From Rhodoferax sp. (lineage in GTDB: Bacteria; Pseudomonadota; Gammaproteobacteria; Burkholderiales; Burkholderiaceae_C), in NCBI GenBank assembly GCA_024236015.1, contig JACKLK010000005.1:1-64000 (forward strand): DNA of 64,000 bases, in the 5' to 3' direction. This document shows, one piece after another, positions 41,062-49,386 of the stretch (its first letter is position 1; each line of letters opens with the position of its first letter). Both the position numbers and the translations under genes were made by a program. Below the pieces are notes generated by a model. The model had not been told where the DNA came from. It saw nothing but the letters and a program-made list of their open reading frames with translations, and searched no databases.

Positions 41062-43544
41062 GGTGAGGTTTCCGTTCGGGCTGTCGCGGTGGTCGGGTCG
41101 GCGGGGGGTGTGGCACGCGTGGCCAGCATGCGCGCTGCGGCGACCGCTGCCTGGCCCAGCGACAAGCCACCATCATTGGACGGTACCTGCCGGTGTGTCA
41201 ACACCGCAAGGCCCGCCTGTTCGAGCCGGCGCACCAGTTGTTCCAGCAGGATGCGGTTCTGGAACACGCCGCCGGACAAGGCCACGGCGTGCAAGGCGTC
41301 GCCGTCGTGCACGGCGCGCAACTGCCGCACCATGCGCACGATGGCGATCGCCAGGCCCTTGTGGAAACGGGCCGACACCACGCTCGCGGGCACGCCATGG
41401 TGCAGGTCGTCCAGCAGCGCCGGCCACAACGGCGCGGGATCCAGGCAGGGCAGGTGCGAGCCGTCGCCGGTGTCGATGGCGAACGGGTAGGCCCGGTCGT
41501 CGCTTTCGTGCTCCAGCGTGGCGGCGTCGGCACAGGCCTCCAGCTCCATCGCCGCCTGGCCTTCGTGGCCGATATGGTCGAAGCAGATGCCGCAGGCGGC
41601 CGCCACCGCGTCGAACAACCGGGCGGCCGAACTCGCCGGTGGGCAGTTGGTGTGCGAGGCCAGCATGGCGTCGATCACACGCAGCGGCTTGGTCCGCAGC
41701 CCCGCGTACAGCGCCAGGTCGGCATACCGGTCGGCGAAGGCCGGCCAGCCCATGGCCGCGACCAGCTGGGCATAGGTGTTGCGCCAGGGTTCGCGCATGG
41801 CGGCGTCGCCGCCGGGCAGGGCGACCGGCTGCAGCCGCGCCAGCCGTGTGAAACCCCGATAACCGGCGCGCAGGAACTCGCCGCCCCAGATGGTGCCGTC
41901 GTCGCCGTAACCCATGCCGTCGAGTGCGATGCCGAGCACGTCGGGCGTATCCGGCGGCAGGCCGTTCTCGGCCATGCAGGCGGCGATGTGGGCGTGGTGG
42001 TGCTGCACCTCGACCACGGCCGGGGCAGATGCGCCGCCTGTGCCGGCCGGCAGGGCACGCGCGCCGGCGCCGGCCAGTGACTGCGGGTGCACGTCGATCG
42101 CGATGCACTGCGCATCGTGGTCGAACAGTTGCCGGTAGTCGTCGATGGCGCGCCGGAAGTCGGCCAGCGTGCGCGGGTCGCGCAACTCGCCGATGTGGTG
42201 CGACACCACGGCCTGCCCGGCGCGCAGCAGGCACACGCTGTTTTTCAGGTCACCGCCCAGCGCCAGCACCGGCGTGGCGGTGGCGAAGTCCGGATGCAGG
42301 GCGATGCCGGCCGGCGCCAGGCCACGGGCGCGCCGCAACACACGGGGCGCGCCTGCCATCACGCGCACGACCGAGTCGTCGACGCGGCGTGCCACGGGCC
42401 GGTCGTGCAGCAGAAAGGCGTCGGCGATCGCCGCCAGCGCGGTGCGCGCCGCGTCGTTGTCGGTCAGTTGCGGCGCGTCCGACACATTGCCGCTGGTGAG
42501 CACGATCGGGTGTGCCATGCCCCGCAGCAGCAGGTGGTGCAGCGGCGTGTTGGGCAGCATGATGCCCAGCGTCCGCATGCCGGGGGCGATGCTGTCGGCC
42601 AGCTGCGCCGCGCCGGCGGTGCGCGGGAGCAGCACGATGGGCGCCGCCGGGCCTTGCAGGCAGGTCGCTTCGTCGGCATCGACGCGGGTGAACGACCGCA
42701 CCATGGCCAGGTCGCGCGCCATCAGCGCCAGGGGCTTGCTCGCACGGCGCTTGCGCGCGCGCAGCCGCGCCACCGCGTCGGCGTTGCCGGCGTCGCAGGC
42801 CAGCTGGAATCCGCCCAGGCCCTTGATCGCGACGATGGCCCCGCGCTGCAGCAGCAGCCGAGCGGCGGCGATCGCGTCCTGCGGCAGCGCCACGTCGCGA
42901 TGCGCGTCGCCGGTCTCGAGCCAGATGCATGGCCCGCAGTCCGGGCAGGCGATGGGCTGGGCATGGAAACGCCGGTCGGCCGGGTTGTCGTATTCGGCGT
43001 GGCAGGCGGCGCACATCGTGAACGCCCGCATCGTCGTATGGGCGCGGTCGTACGGGATCCGCTCTGCGATCGACAGCCGCGGGCCGCAGTGGGTGCAGTT
43101 GGTGAACGCATACCCGTGGCGGCGCGCCGCCGGATCGACGGTCTCGGCGATACATGCGGCGCAACTCGCGGCGTCGGGCGCGATGCCGGTGCGGGCCGCG
43201 CCGTCAGCGCTGCTGGCCACGATGGCAAAGCCGGCATCGGGCGCCAGCCACGCGCCGTCGTCGCAGTCGATCCGGTCCACCCGTGCCAGCGGCGGTGCCT
43301 GGCACCGCAGGTCCGCCACGAAACGCGCCAGCGCGTCGGCCGGGCCACAGACATGGATCGCCACGCCCTGGCCGTCGTTGCCTACGGTGCCGCGCAGGCC
43401 GTGGCGCTGCGCCAGGCGCCAGACGGCGGGACGGAACCCGACCCCCTGCACGATGCCGGTGACGCGGATCCGTTGCGCGCGTTCGCCCGCGCCGACAGCG
43501 GCATGGCGCATCGGCACGGCGGCCGGGGCTGGAATGGCGGACAT
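41052..43544 (-). CDS. hypF: Carbamoyltransferase HypF
   Basis: 830 residues, longer than the usual 750 or so because of Ala-rich termini and short loops. Domains in order: acylphosphatase (RIRVTGIVQGVGFRPAVWRLA), zinc-finger pair (CAACIAETVDPAARRHGYAFTNCTHCGPR and CAACHAEYDNPADRRFHAQPIACPDCG), YrdC-like domain (KGLGGFQLACDAGNADAV, KPLALM), and Kae1-like carbamoyltransferase (VQHHHAHIAACMAENGL, LALGGDLKNSVCLL, ALSGGVFQNRIL). It transfers carbamoyl to HypE Cys for cyanide ligand synthesis. First gene of the hyp operon; an FNR-type box lies 46 bases upstream. Confidence 0.96.
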   Translation of the reverse strand: MSAIPAPAAVPMRHAAVGAGERAQRIRVTGIVQGVGFRPAVWRLAQRHGLRGTVGNDGQGVAIHVCGPADALARFVADLRCQAPPLARVDRIDCDDGAWLAPDAGFAIVASSADGAARTGIAPDAASCAACIAETVDPAARRHGYAFTNCTHCGPRLSIAERIPYDRAHTTMRAFTMCAACHAEYDNPADRRFHAQPIACPDCGPCIWLETGDAHRDVALPQDAIAAARLLLQRGAIVAIKGLGGFQLACDAGNADAVARLRARKRRASKPLALMARDLAMVRSFTRVDADEATCLQGPAAPIVLLPRTAGAAQLADSIAPGMRTLGIMLPNTPLHHLLLRGMAHPIVLTSGNVSDAPQLTDNDAARTALAAIADAFLLHDRPVARRVDDSVVRVMAGAPRVLRRARGLAPAGIALHPDFATATPVLALGGDLKNSVCLLRAGQAVVSHHIGELRDPRTLADFRRAIDDYRQLFDHDAQCIAIDVHPQSLAGAGARALPAGTGGASAPAVVEVQHHHAHIAACMAENGLPPDTPDVLGIALDGMGYGDDGTIWGGEFLRAGYRGFTRLARLQPVALPGGDAAMREPWRNTYAQLVAAMGWPAFADRYADLALYAGLRTKPLRVIDAMLASHTNCPPASSAARLFDAVAAACGICFDHIGHEGQAAMELEACADAATLEHESDDRAYPFAIDTGDGSHLPCLDPAPLWPALLDDLHHGVPASVVSARFHKGLAIAIVRMVRQLRAVHDGDALHAVALSGGVFQNRILLEQLVRRLEQAGLAVLTHRQVPSNDGGLSLGQAAVAAARMLATRATPPADPTTATARTETSPCA

Positions 43545-43556
43545 GGTGCAAGCTTA

Positions 43557-43584
43557 GGCGGTGGCCGGGTTTTCGGCCACCGCC
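43557..43584. promoter_or_regulatory. Perfect 11-base-pair hairpin in the hypF leader
   Basis: GGCGGTGGCCG-ggtttt-CGGCCACCGCC is a perfect eleven-base stem with a six-base loop, 12 bases upstream of the hypF start codon. In the hypF transcript it would form a stable structure just before the ribosome site; read on the other strand it is a GC hairpin ending without a T-run. It may limit hypF translation or separate the divergent units. Confidence 0.55.
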
Positions 43585-43589
43585 CGGGC

Positions 43590-43603
43590 TTGACCTGGGT
43601 CAA
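43590..43603. promoter_or_regulatory. FNR/Anr-type box upstream of hypFCDEB
   Basis: TTGAC-ctgg-GTCAA is a perfect inverted repeat matching the FNR/Anr/Dnr family pattern TTGA(C/T)-N4-(A/G)TCAA. It lies in the 123-base divergent region, 46 bases upstream of the hypF start codon. Hydrogenase-maturation genes are commonly induced at low oxygen by such regulators. No FNR gene is in the window. Confidence 0.65.
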
Positions 43604-43667
43604 TCGGGTGTCGATCGGCATTGACGCGGACACAATAACGGGAAGCCCCACAACCGGAGTTCCCTCC

Positions 43668-44093
43668 ATGCAAGCGCGCATCAGCCTGATCACCCTCGGC
43701 GTTGCCGACCTGGAGCGCGCCGTGTCGTTCTACCGTGACGGCCTGGGCTGGGCCACCGAGGGCATCGTCGGCACCGAGTTCGAGCACGGCGCCGTCGCTT
43801 TCTTCGAACTGCAGGGCGGCCTGCGGCTGGGCCTGTTCGGGCGCGCCAACCTGCTGCGCGACGCCGGCCTGCCGGCGGAGCCGCCATCCGGCAGCCCGGC
43901 GTTCAGCCTGGCCCACAACCTGGGTTCGCGCGCCGCGGTCGACCGCGTCATGGCGCAGGCCGCCACGGCCGGCGCGCGCATCGTCAAACCGGCGCAGCAG
44001 ACCTTCTGGGGCGGTCATGCGGGCTGTTTCCAGGATCCGGACGGTCACCTGTGGGAGGTGGCCTGGAATCCGGCGTGGGAGATCGCGGAGTAG
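43668..44093 (+). CDS. VOC-family (glyoxalase/bleomycin-resistance fold) protein
   Basis: 141 residues with a GGAG ribosome site. Two beta-alpha-beta-beta-beta units: RISLITLGVADLERAVSFYRDGLGW and a second ending AGCFQDPDGHLWEVAWNP. Metal-position residues are partly changed (the first is Thr/Leu in LITLG in place of the common His), so a metal-independent binding protein is possible. Divergent from hypF; no operon partner. Confidence 0.88.
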   Translation: MQARISLITLGVADLERAVSFYRDGLGWATEGIVGTEFEHGAVAFFELQGGLRLGLFGRANLLRDAGLPAEPPSGSPAFSLAHNLGSRAAVDRVMAQAATAGARIVKPAQQTFWGGHAGCFQDPDGHLWEVAWNPAWEIAE

Positions 44094-44108
44094 GGCCGGC
44101 AGCCGGCG

Positions 44109-45320
44109 TCACGGCCATCGGGGCGGCGTCGGCTCCTCGGCCATGCGCGCCGCGACGGGATCCTGCGGCCGGTACCCGGCGGATGCGTGTCGCGGCAGCG
44201 GCGCCAGCCCGAACAGCGGGCGCAACCACCGGCTCGGTCGGATCCAGCCGTCGCACAGCAGCCAGCAACCCGCCACCGTCGCCAGCAGCACCAACAGCGG
44301 TTCGCCCACCGGACCCAGGCGCAGCGGCACCAGCCAGACCAGGGCCACGATGATCAGTGTCTGGTGCAGCACGTACCAGGGATAGACCGACTCCCGCGCC
44401 CAGGCCAGCCAGCGCCAGGGACGGTTCAGGTGCCGGTACGCGAAACCCAGGATGGCCACGATGGCCGACCATGTGTAGAGGTCGCCGCAGAGCCGGGCGG
44501 CGCTGGCTAGCGCCTCGCCACCGAACCGGTCCGAACGCAGCACCAGCAGGAGCAGGAAGGCCGCGCCGGCGACGACGAGCGCGCGGTGCCGCAGGCGCCG
44601 GATCTCGGCCCACAGGGCCGCGTCCACGCCGATCCACCAGCCGTAGACGAACAGCGTGCCGTAGACGGCGTGCAGCCAGGCGTCGTGCAGCAGGTCATGG
44701 GTCGGCGGGAAGTGCGGGCGCAGCGCCAGCGAATACACGAACAAGGGCAGCGCCGGCAACAGCAGCAGCCGGGCGCCGCGCAGCGCCAGGAAGGCTCCGC
44801 GCGGCCGGACCAGCACCGGAGCCAGCGCCAGCAACAGCGCGGTGTAGACCCACAGGTAGGGCAGGTACCACAGGTGGTTCCAGGTCACGCCGACGTCCGA
44901 GCCGTCGAAGGCGCCTGCCGGCCAGGGTCCGCCGGAGACATACCGCAGCACGAAGGCGCCCAGGCCGGGTGCGATCGATCCGTTGGCCACGGCCTGCGCG
45001 TAGGCCTGGTAGGGCACGATCACCGCCATGCCCCAGGCCAGCGGCAGCAGCAGGCGCAGGCTGCGCTGGCGCAACACGCCGAGCCGGTCGCCCTGGCGCA
45101 GCAGGAACCCCATGGCCAGGCCCGAGACCAGGAACACCAGGTCCATGCGCCACAGGTTCAGCGCGCGCATCGGCCACTGCAGCCATTCGGCCGCATGCGG
45201 ACTCTTGAGGTGCCAGTGCCAGTCGGCCACGTAGGCCATGGCGACGTGGTACAGAATGACCAGGCCGAAGGCCAGGCAGCGCAGGGTGTCGATGTCGTGA
45301 CGGCGGTTCATGGGGCGCAT
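44109..45320 (-). CDS. Acyltransferase-3 family membrane protein (OpgC-like)
   Basis: 403 residues; the start could be three codons shorter (MNRRHDIDTLRCLAF). About ten transmembrane helices. The family opening DIDTLRCLAFGLVILYHVAMAY (with the proton-relay Arg/His), then LVFLVSGLAMGFLLRQG, RRLLPLAW-like RSLRLLLPLAWGMAVIVP, NHLWYLPYLWVYTALL and VYPWYVLHQTLII are all Acyl_transf_3 marks. It transfers acyl groups, such as succinyl or acetyl, to extracytoplasmic glycans. It is divergent from the LytTR gene. Confidence 0.9.
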   Translation of the reverse strand: MRPMNRRHDIDTLRCLAFGLVILYHVAMAYVADWHWHLKSPHAAEWLQWPMRALNLWRMDLVFLVSGLAMGFLLRQGDRLGVLRQRSLRLLLPLAWGMAVIVPYQAYAQAVANGSIAPGLGAFVLRYVSGGPWPAGAFDGSDVGVTWNHLWYLPYLWVYTALLLALAPVLVRPRGAFLALRGARLLLLPALPLFVYSLALRPHFPPTHDLLHDAWLHAVYGTLFVYGWWIGVDAALWAEIRRLRHRALVVAGAAFLLLLVLRSDRFGGEALASAARLCGDLYTWSAIVAILGFAYRHLNRPWRWLAWARESVYPWYVLHQTLIIVALVWLVPLRLGPVGEPLLVLLATVAGCWLLCDGWIRPSRWLRPLFGLAPLPRHASAGYRPQDPVAARMAEEPTPPRWP

Positions 45321-45432
45321 TCTTCAGGCGCGGGCGCCGCCGTGGTGCGCTTGTGGGACGGTCCCCGGGCTGGCCGGGACGAGCGGTGGAGCGCGGGGAC
45401 GAAGCGGCGTGCGCAGGCCCTAGACTTCGTGC

Positions 45433-46497
45433 ATGGACAAGCCCTCATCCACCTGGCTGGAGCGCTACCGGGCCGTGCAGCGGCCCGTGGAAGTGTTGTT
45501 CTGCATTGCCGTGATCGCCGTGCAGGGCGTGCTGAACACGGCCGTGACGCTGGTCGACATGCGCGCGGCCGGGCGCTTGCAGGCTTGGTGGCAACCGGTG
45601 CTCTGGGAGGCATCGAGCCACCTGATGGTGTTGCTGCTGATACCGGCCGTCGTGGCCTGGAACCGGTGCTTTCCGCTGCATTGGGACACCGTGCGCCGCC
45701 ATCTGCCGTGGCATCTGGCCGGCAGCGTGTTGTTCAGCCTGGTGCACGTGACCGGCATGGTGGCGATCCGGGTCGGCGTGCATGCGTCGCTTGGCGACGC
45801 CTATACGTTCGGCCCCTGGCTGGGCGGCTGGCTGTATGAATATATGAAGGATGTGCGGGCCTACATGTTGATCGTCGGTGTGTTGACGGCGTACCGGTTC
45901 CTGCTGCTGCGCCTGCAGGGCGAGGCGCGGGTGCTCGACGCCCCCGAGCCGCCGCCGTCGCAGCCGTCGCAGCCGTCGCCTCCACCGATCGTGTCCGTCC
46001 CGGCGAAGCCCGTGGCGCCGCCGGCCGATGACGGGACTCCGCCGCCGCAGGCCGCCACGCCGGCAGCGACGCCGTCGCCGCAGGCCGGGCCGTCCGGCAC
46101 CGCCGCCGCACCGCCCGACGCAGGCAAGGCTCCGGCCCCCGGCGCACCCGTGCGCCCCGAGCGATTCCTGGTGCGCAAGCTGCGCAAGGAGTTCCTGATC
46201 GCGGCATCGGACATCGCATGGGTGCAGGCGCAGGCCAACTATGTCGGCCTGCGCGTCAACGGCCACGATTACCTGCTGCGCTCGACGCTGGCGGAGTTCG
46301 CGCGCCAGCTCGATCCGCAGCGTTTCGTGCAGGTGCACCGGAGTTACCTGGTCAACCTGGACCGGATCGCGGAAATCGAACCGCTGGACAGCGGCGACGC
46401 CCGGCTGCGCATGCGCGACGGTTCCCAGGTGCCGTGCAGCCGGCGTTATCGCGACGCCCTCGACCCGTCGCGCCCGCCGGCATCGGAGCGGGCATGA
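45433..46497 (+). CDS. Membrane-bound LytTR-type transcriptional regulator
   Basis: 354 residues. Four membrane helices (about 20-160: VLFCIAVIAVQGVLNTAV, HLMVLLLIPAVVAW, LAGSVLFSLVHVTGMVAI, AYMLIVGVLTAYRFLLL) are followed by a Pro/Ala/Ser-rich linker (about 170-235). A C-terminal LytTR DNA-binding domain ends it (FLVRKLRKEFLIAASDIAWVQAQANYVGLRV, RFVQVHRSYLVNLDRIAEIE). There is no receiver domain, so the membrane part is probably the sensor. Targets may be the ABC exporter downstream or the divergent acyltransferase. Confidence 0.9.
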   Translation: MDKPSSTWLERYRAVQRPVEVLFCIAVIAVQGVLNTAVTLVDMRAAGRLQAWWQPVLWEASSHLMVLLLIPAVVAWNRCFPLHWDTVRRHLPWHLAGSVLFSLVHVTGMVAIRVGVHASLGDAYTFGPWLGGWLYEYMKDVRAYMLIVGVLTAYRFLLLRLQGEARVLDAPEPPPSQPSQPSPPPIVSVPAKPVAPPADDGTPPPQAATPAATPSPQAGPSGTAAAPPDAGKAPAPGAPVRPERFLVRKLRKEFLIAASDIAWVQAQANYVGLRVNGHDYLLRSTLAEFARQLDPQRFVQVHRSYLVNLDRIAEIEPLDSGDARLRMRDGSQVPCSRRYRDALDPSRPPASERA

Positions 46498-46552
46498 AGC
46501 TGCCGGTCCCGCCCTTGGATACATGCCGCCATGCGCGGCGCGAAGGTCTCGC

Positions 46553-48457
46553 ATGAAGCTGTTCACGTTTTTCGAGTCGCGCGTGCGCGACATCGCCGCG
46601 CCCGCGGCGACCACCAGCCAGGGCCCGCCCGCGGACCTGCTGGGGTTCTACTGGCATTACATGCGCCAGACGCGTGGCCTGTACCTGGCGATGCTGGCGA
46701 CCGGCCTGGGCGTGGCCCTGATCGACATCCTGATGCCGGTGCTGCTCGGGCGCCTGGTCGGCCTGATGGCGGCCACCGACCCGGCGCTGGCGCTGCGCCA
46801 GCAGTGGCCGATGCTGGCCGGCATCGCACTGGTGCTGCTGGTCGGGCGCCCGCTGATGATCATGCTCGACAGCATGGTGCGCAACAACGCGGTGATTCCG
46901 GGCGTGACCACGCTGGTGCGCTGGCAGAGCCACTGGCACGTGGTGCGCCAGGGCAGCCCGTTTTTCCAGAACGACTTCGCCGGCCGGCTGGCCAACCGGG
47001 TGATGCAGACGGCCAACGCGTTGCGCGAGAGCGTGGTGGCGTCGGTGCGGGCGGTCTGGTACATCCTGGTCTACGGCATCAGCGCGCTGGTGATGATGCT
47101 GTCGTTCGACTGGCGCCTGGCGCTGCCGATGGTCTGCTGGCTGGCCGGGTTCGTGTTGTTCCTGCGCATCTTCGTGCCGCGCATGCGCGACCTGTCGCGC
47201 GCGAGCAGCGAGGCGCGTTCGCTGGTCATGGGCCGGGTCGTCGACAGCTACACCAACATCATGACGGTCAAGCTGTTTTCGCGTGCCCGCGACGAAGACG
47301 CCTATGTGCGCGACGCGATGGACGCGCACCGGGTCCGCATCGCCGCGCACATGCGCATGACGACGCGTTTCATGGCCACGCTGACGGCGCTCAACGCCTT
47401 GCTGGTGGTGGGCACGGCCGGTGTGGCGGTGTGGTTGTGGCACGGCCAGGCGATCAGCCCGGCGGTGGTGGCCACCAGCTTGCCGCTGGTGTGGCAGATC
47501 GCGAACATGGCGGGCTGGGTCAGCTGGGAGGTGACGGGCATCTTCGAGAACGTGGGCGTGGTGCAGGAAGGCATGCAGACCATCGCGGTGCCGCACAGCA
47601 TGGTCGACCGGCCGCAGGCCCGTGCCTTGCAGGTGACCCGGGGCGAGATCCGGTTCGACGCGGTCGACTTCAGCTACGGCCAGAAGCCGCAAGGCGGGCG
47701 CGCCGTGCTCGAGCGGCTGGATCTGCACATCCGGCCGGGCGAACGGGTCGGCCTGGTCGGTCGGTCCGGCGCCGGCAAGTCCACGCTGGTCAACCTGCTG
47801 CTGCGTTTCTACGACGTCGAGGGCGGGCGCATCACGATCGACGGCCAGGACCTGCGCGACGTGACCCAGGAAAGCCTGCGCGCGGCCATCGGCATGGTGA
47901 CGCAGGACACGTCCTTGCTGCACCGCTCGATCGCGGCCAACATCCGTTACGGCCGGCCCGAGGCCACGGATGCGCAGGTCCGTGCCGCCGCGCAGCGCGC
48001 GCATGCCGACGGCTTCATCGACGAGCTGCGCGACTGGGCCGGCCGCAGCGGCTACGAGGCCCATGCCGGCGAACGCGGCGTCAAGTTGTCCGGCGGCCAG
48101 CGCCAGCGCATCGCGCTGGCCCGGGTGCTGCTCAAGGATGCGCCGATCCTGATCCTGGACGAGGCCACCTCGGCGCTGGACAGCGAGATCGAGGCCGCCA
48201 TCCAGGAGCAGCTGGTCACGCTGATGGAAGGCAAGACCGTGATCGCGATCGCACACCGCCTGAGCACGATCGCGCGCATGGACCGGCTGGTCGTGATGGA
48301 CGCCGGGCGCATCGTCGAGCAGGGCACGCACCAGGAGCTGCTGCGGCGCGGCGGGCACTATGCGCGCCTGTGGGCGCGCCAGTCGGGCGGGTTCCTGCGC
48401 GAGGACCTGGCCGAGCAGGACGCCGCCGGAGCAGGCATGGAGACCGTCGCGTCGTGA
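46553..48457 (+). CDS. ABC exporter, fused permease/ATP-binding protein
   Basis: 634 residues. N-terminal six-helix transmembrane domain (about 40-340, FYWHYMRQTRGLYLAMLATGLGVALIDILM). ATPase domain: Walker A GRSGAGKSTL, Q-loop GMVTQDTSLLHRSI, signature KLSGGQRQR, Walker B LILDEATSALD, and H-loop AHRLSTI. This is the MsbA/LmrA-like lipid, peptide or drug exporter family. It lies 55 bases after the LytTR gene in the same orientation. Confidence 0.93.
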   Translation: MKLFTFFESRVRDIAAPAATTSQGPPADLLGFYWHYMRQTRGLYLAMLATGLGVALIDILMPVLLGRLVGLMAATDPALALRQQWPMLAGIALVLLVGRPLMIMLDSMVRNNAVIPGVTTLVRWQSHWHVVRQGSPFFQNDFAGRLANRVMQTANALRESVVASVRAVWYILVYGISALVMMLSFDWRLALPMVCWLAGFVLFLRIFVPRMRDLSRASSEARSLVMGRVVDSYTNIMTVKLFSRARDEDAYVRDAMDAHRVRIAAHMRMTTRFMATLTALNALLVVGTAGVAVWLWHGQAISPAVVATSLPLVWQIANMAGWVSWEVTGIFENVGVVQEGMQTIAVPHSMVDRPQARALQVTRGEIRFDAVDFSYGQKPQGGRAVLERLDLHIRPGERVGLVGRSGAGKSTLVNLLLRFYDVEGGRITIDGQDLRDVTQESLRAAIGMVTQDTSLLHRSIAANIRYGRPEATDAQVRAAAQRAHADGFIDELRDWAGRSGYEAHAGERGVKLSGGQRQRIALARVLLKDAPILILDEATSALDSEIEAAIQEQLVTLMEGKTVIAIAHRLSTIARMDRLVVMDAGRIVEQGTHQELLRRGGHYARLWARQSGGFLREDLAEQDAAGAGMETVAS

Positions 48458-48503
48458 ACCGTCGCGCGGCGACCGCCGGGGCGCAGGGTCGTTGCGATCC
48501 GGC

Positions 48504-49172
48504 TCAGGCCGCGGTGGCGCGGGGCCCCGCTTGCGGCCGGCGCCGGCGGCGCGACGCGGCCAGCACCACCATCGCACCGAGACCCATCAGCGCGTAGGTT
48601 TCCGGTTCGGGGACCGGCGCCGACAGGTTGGCCGTGAAGCCGATGTTCTGGAAGTCGACCTGCCGGTTGCTGCCGGTGAGAAAGGCGGTCACGTAGCGCA
48701 CGTTCAGCGGTGCGGCCAGCGCGATGTCCTGGGCGCGAATGCCGGGGCTGGAGCCGAGATCGGGTGTCACCGACAACATGCCGTTCTGCACGTTGTTGCC
48801 GTTGAAAAAGGTGAACGCGACGTTGTCGACGTCGAAACCTTCCGAGGTGTAGTTCCAGAAGTGGAGCACGCTCAGGTCGTATTCGATGCCGAAGTCGAAC
48901 AGCAACTCCAGCCCGCCGCCATCGTCGGCGGCGGTGAACCAGATGTGGGTCGTCTGGTTGTGGAACTCCTCGGCGGTCGCGGACGGTGCGTCGATCACCT
49001 TGTTGATCGTCGAGCCGCCATTGAAGGTGTTGTTGAAGGAGCCGGGCGATGTGCCGGCGCCGACCGTGACGGTGATGTTGGACTGGTTGAGATAGGTCGA
49101 GGCGATGGCACTGCCGGATGCCGCGACCAGGGCAGGCAGAAGAACGAGGCCTGCGATGGCGGTACGAATCAT
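48504..49172 (-). CDS. PEP-CTERM exported protein
   Basis: 222 residues with GAGGAA ribosome site. Signal peptide MIRTAIAGLVLLPALVAASGSAIA, a beta-rich mature part containing NNTFNGGSTINKVI and FDFGIEYDLSVLHFWNYTSEGFDVDNVAFTFF, and the sorting tail VPEPETYALMGLGAMVVLAASRRRRR. Proteins with this tail are processed by exosortase EpsH/XrtA and are usually linked to exopolysaccharide or floc formation. No exosortase is in the window. The low lysine content and Asn richness are typical of the class. Confidence 0.9.
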   Translation of the reverse strand: MIRTAIAGLVLLPALVAASGSAIASTYLNQSNITVTVGAGTSPGSFNNTFNGGSTINKVIDAPSATAEEFHNQTTHIWFTAADDGGGLELLFDFGIEYDLSVLHFWNYTSEGFDVDNVAFTFFNGNNVQNGMLSVTPDLGSSPGIRAQDIALAAPLNVRYVTAFLTGSNRQVDFQNIGFTANLSAPVPEPETYALMGLGAMVVLAASRRRRRPQAGPRATAA

Positions 49173-49321
49173 GCTGGAAGGTTCCTCGGGTGTGGTGGGA
49201 TGCGAATGCAAGCCCCGCATGTCATATGGACCCATTCTCCGCATGCGCCGCCGGCTGGCAACCCCCGGTTTCAGGGGGCGCGGTTTGCGCAACTGCGCCC
49301 CCGCTCGCCGGGACTCTTTCC

Positions 49322-49349
49322 TTGACATCGTCAACGGGTTTCGTAGCAT
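49322..49349 (+). promoter_or_regulatory. Sigma-70-like promoter
   Basis: A perfect TTGACA (-35, 49322-49327), a 16-base spacer and TAGCAT (-10, 49344-49349) lie 37 bases before the start of the exported protein gene at 49387. The -10 matches TATAAT at four of six positions. Confidence 0.5.
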
Positions 49350-49386
49350 CGCGTCTTTTGACACCTGAAGGAAAGGACGCAGGGAG

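Noticed and set aside
45950..46140. Repetitive CCGCCG/CAGCCGTCG sequence.
   Set aside because: It codes for the Pro/Ala/Ser linker of the LytTR protein and is not an intergenic repeat.
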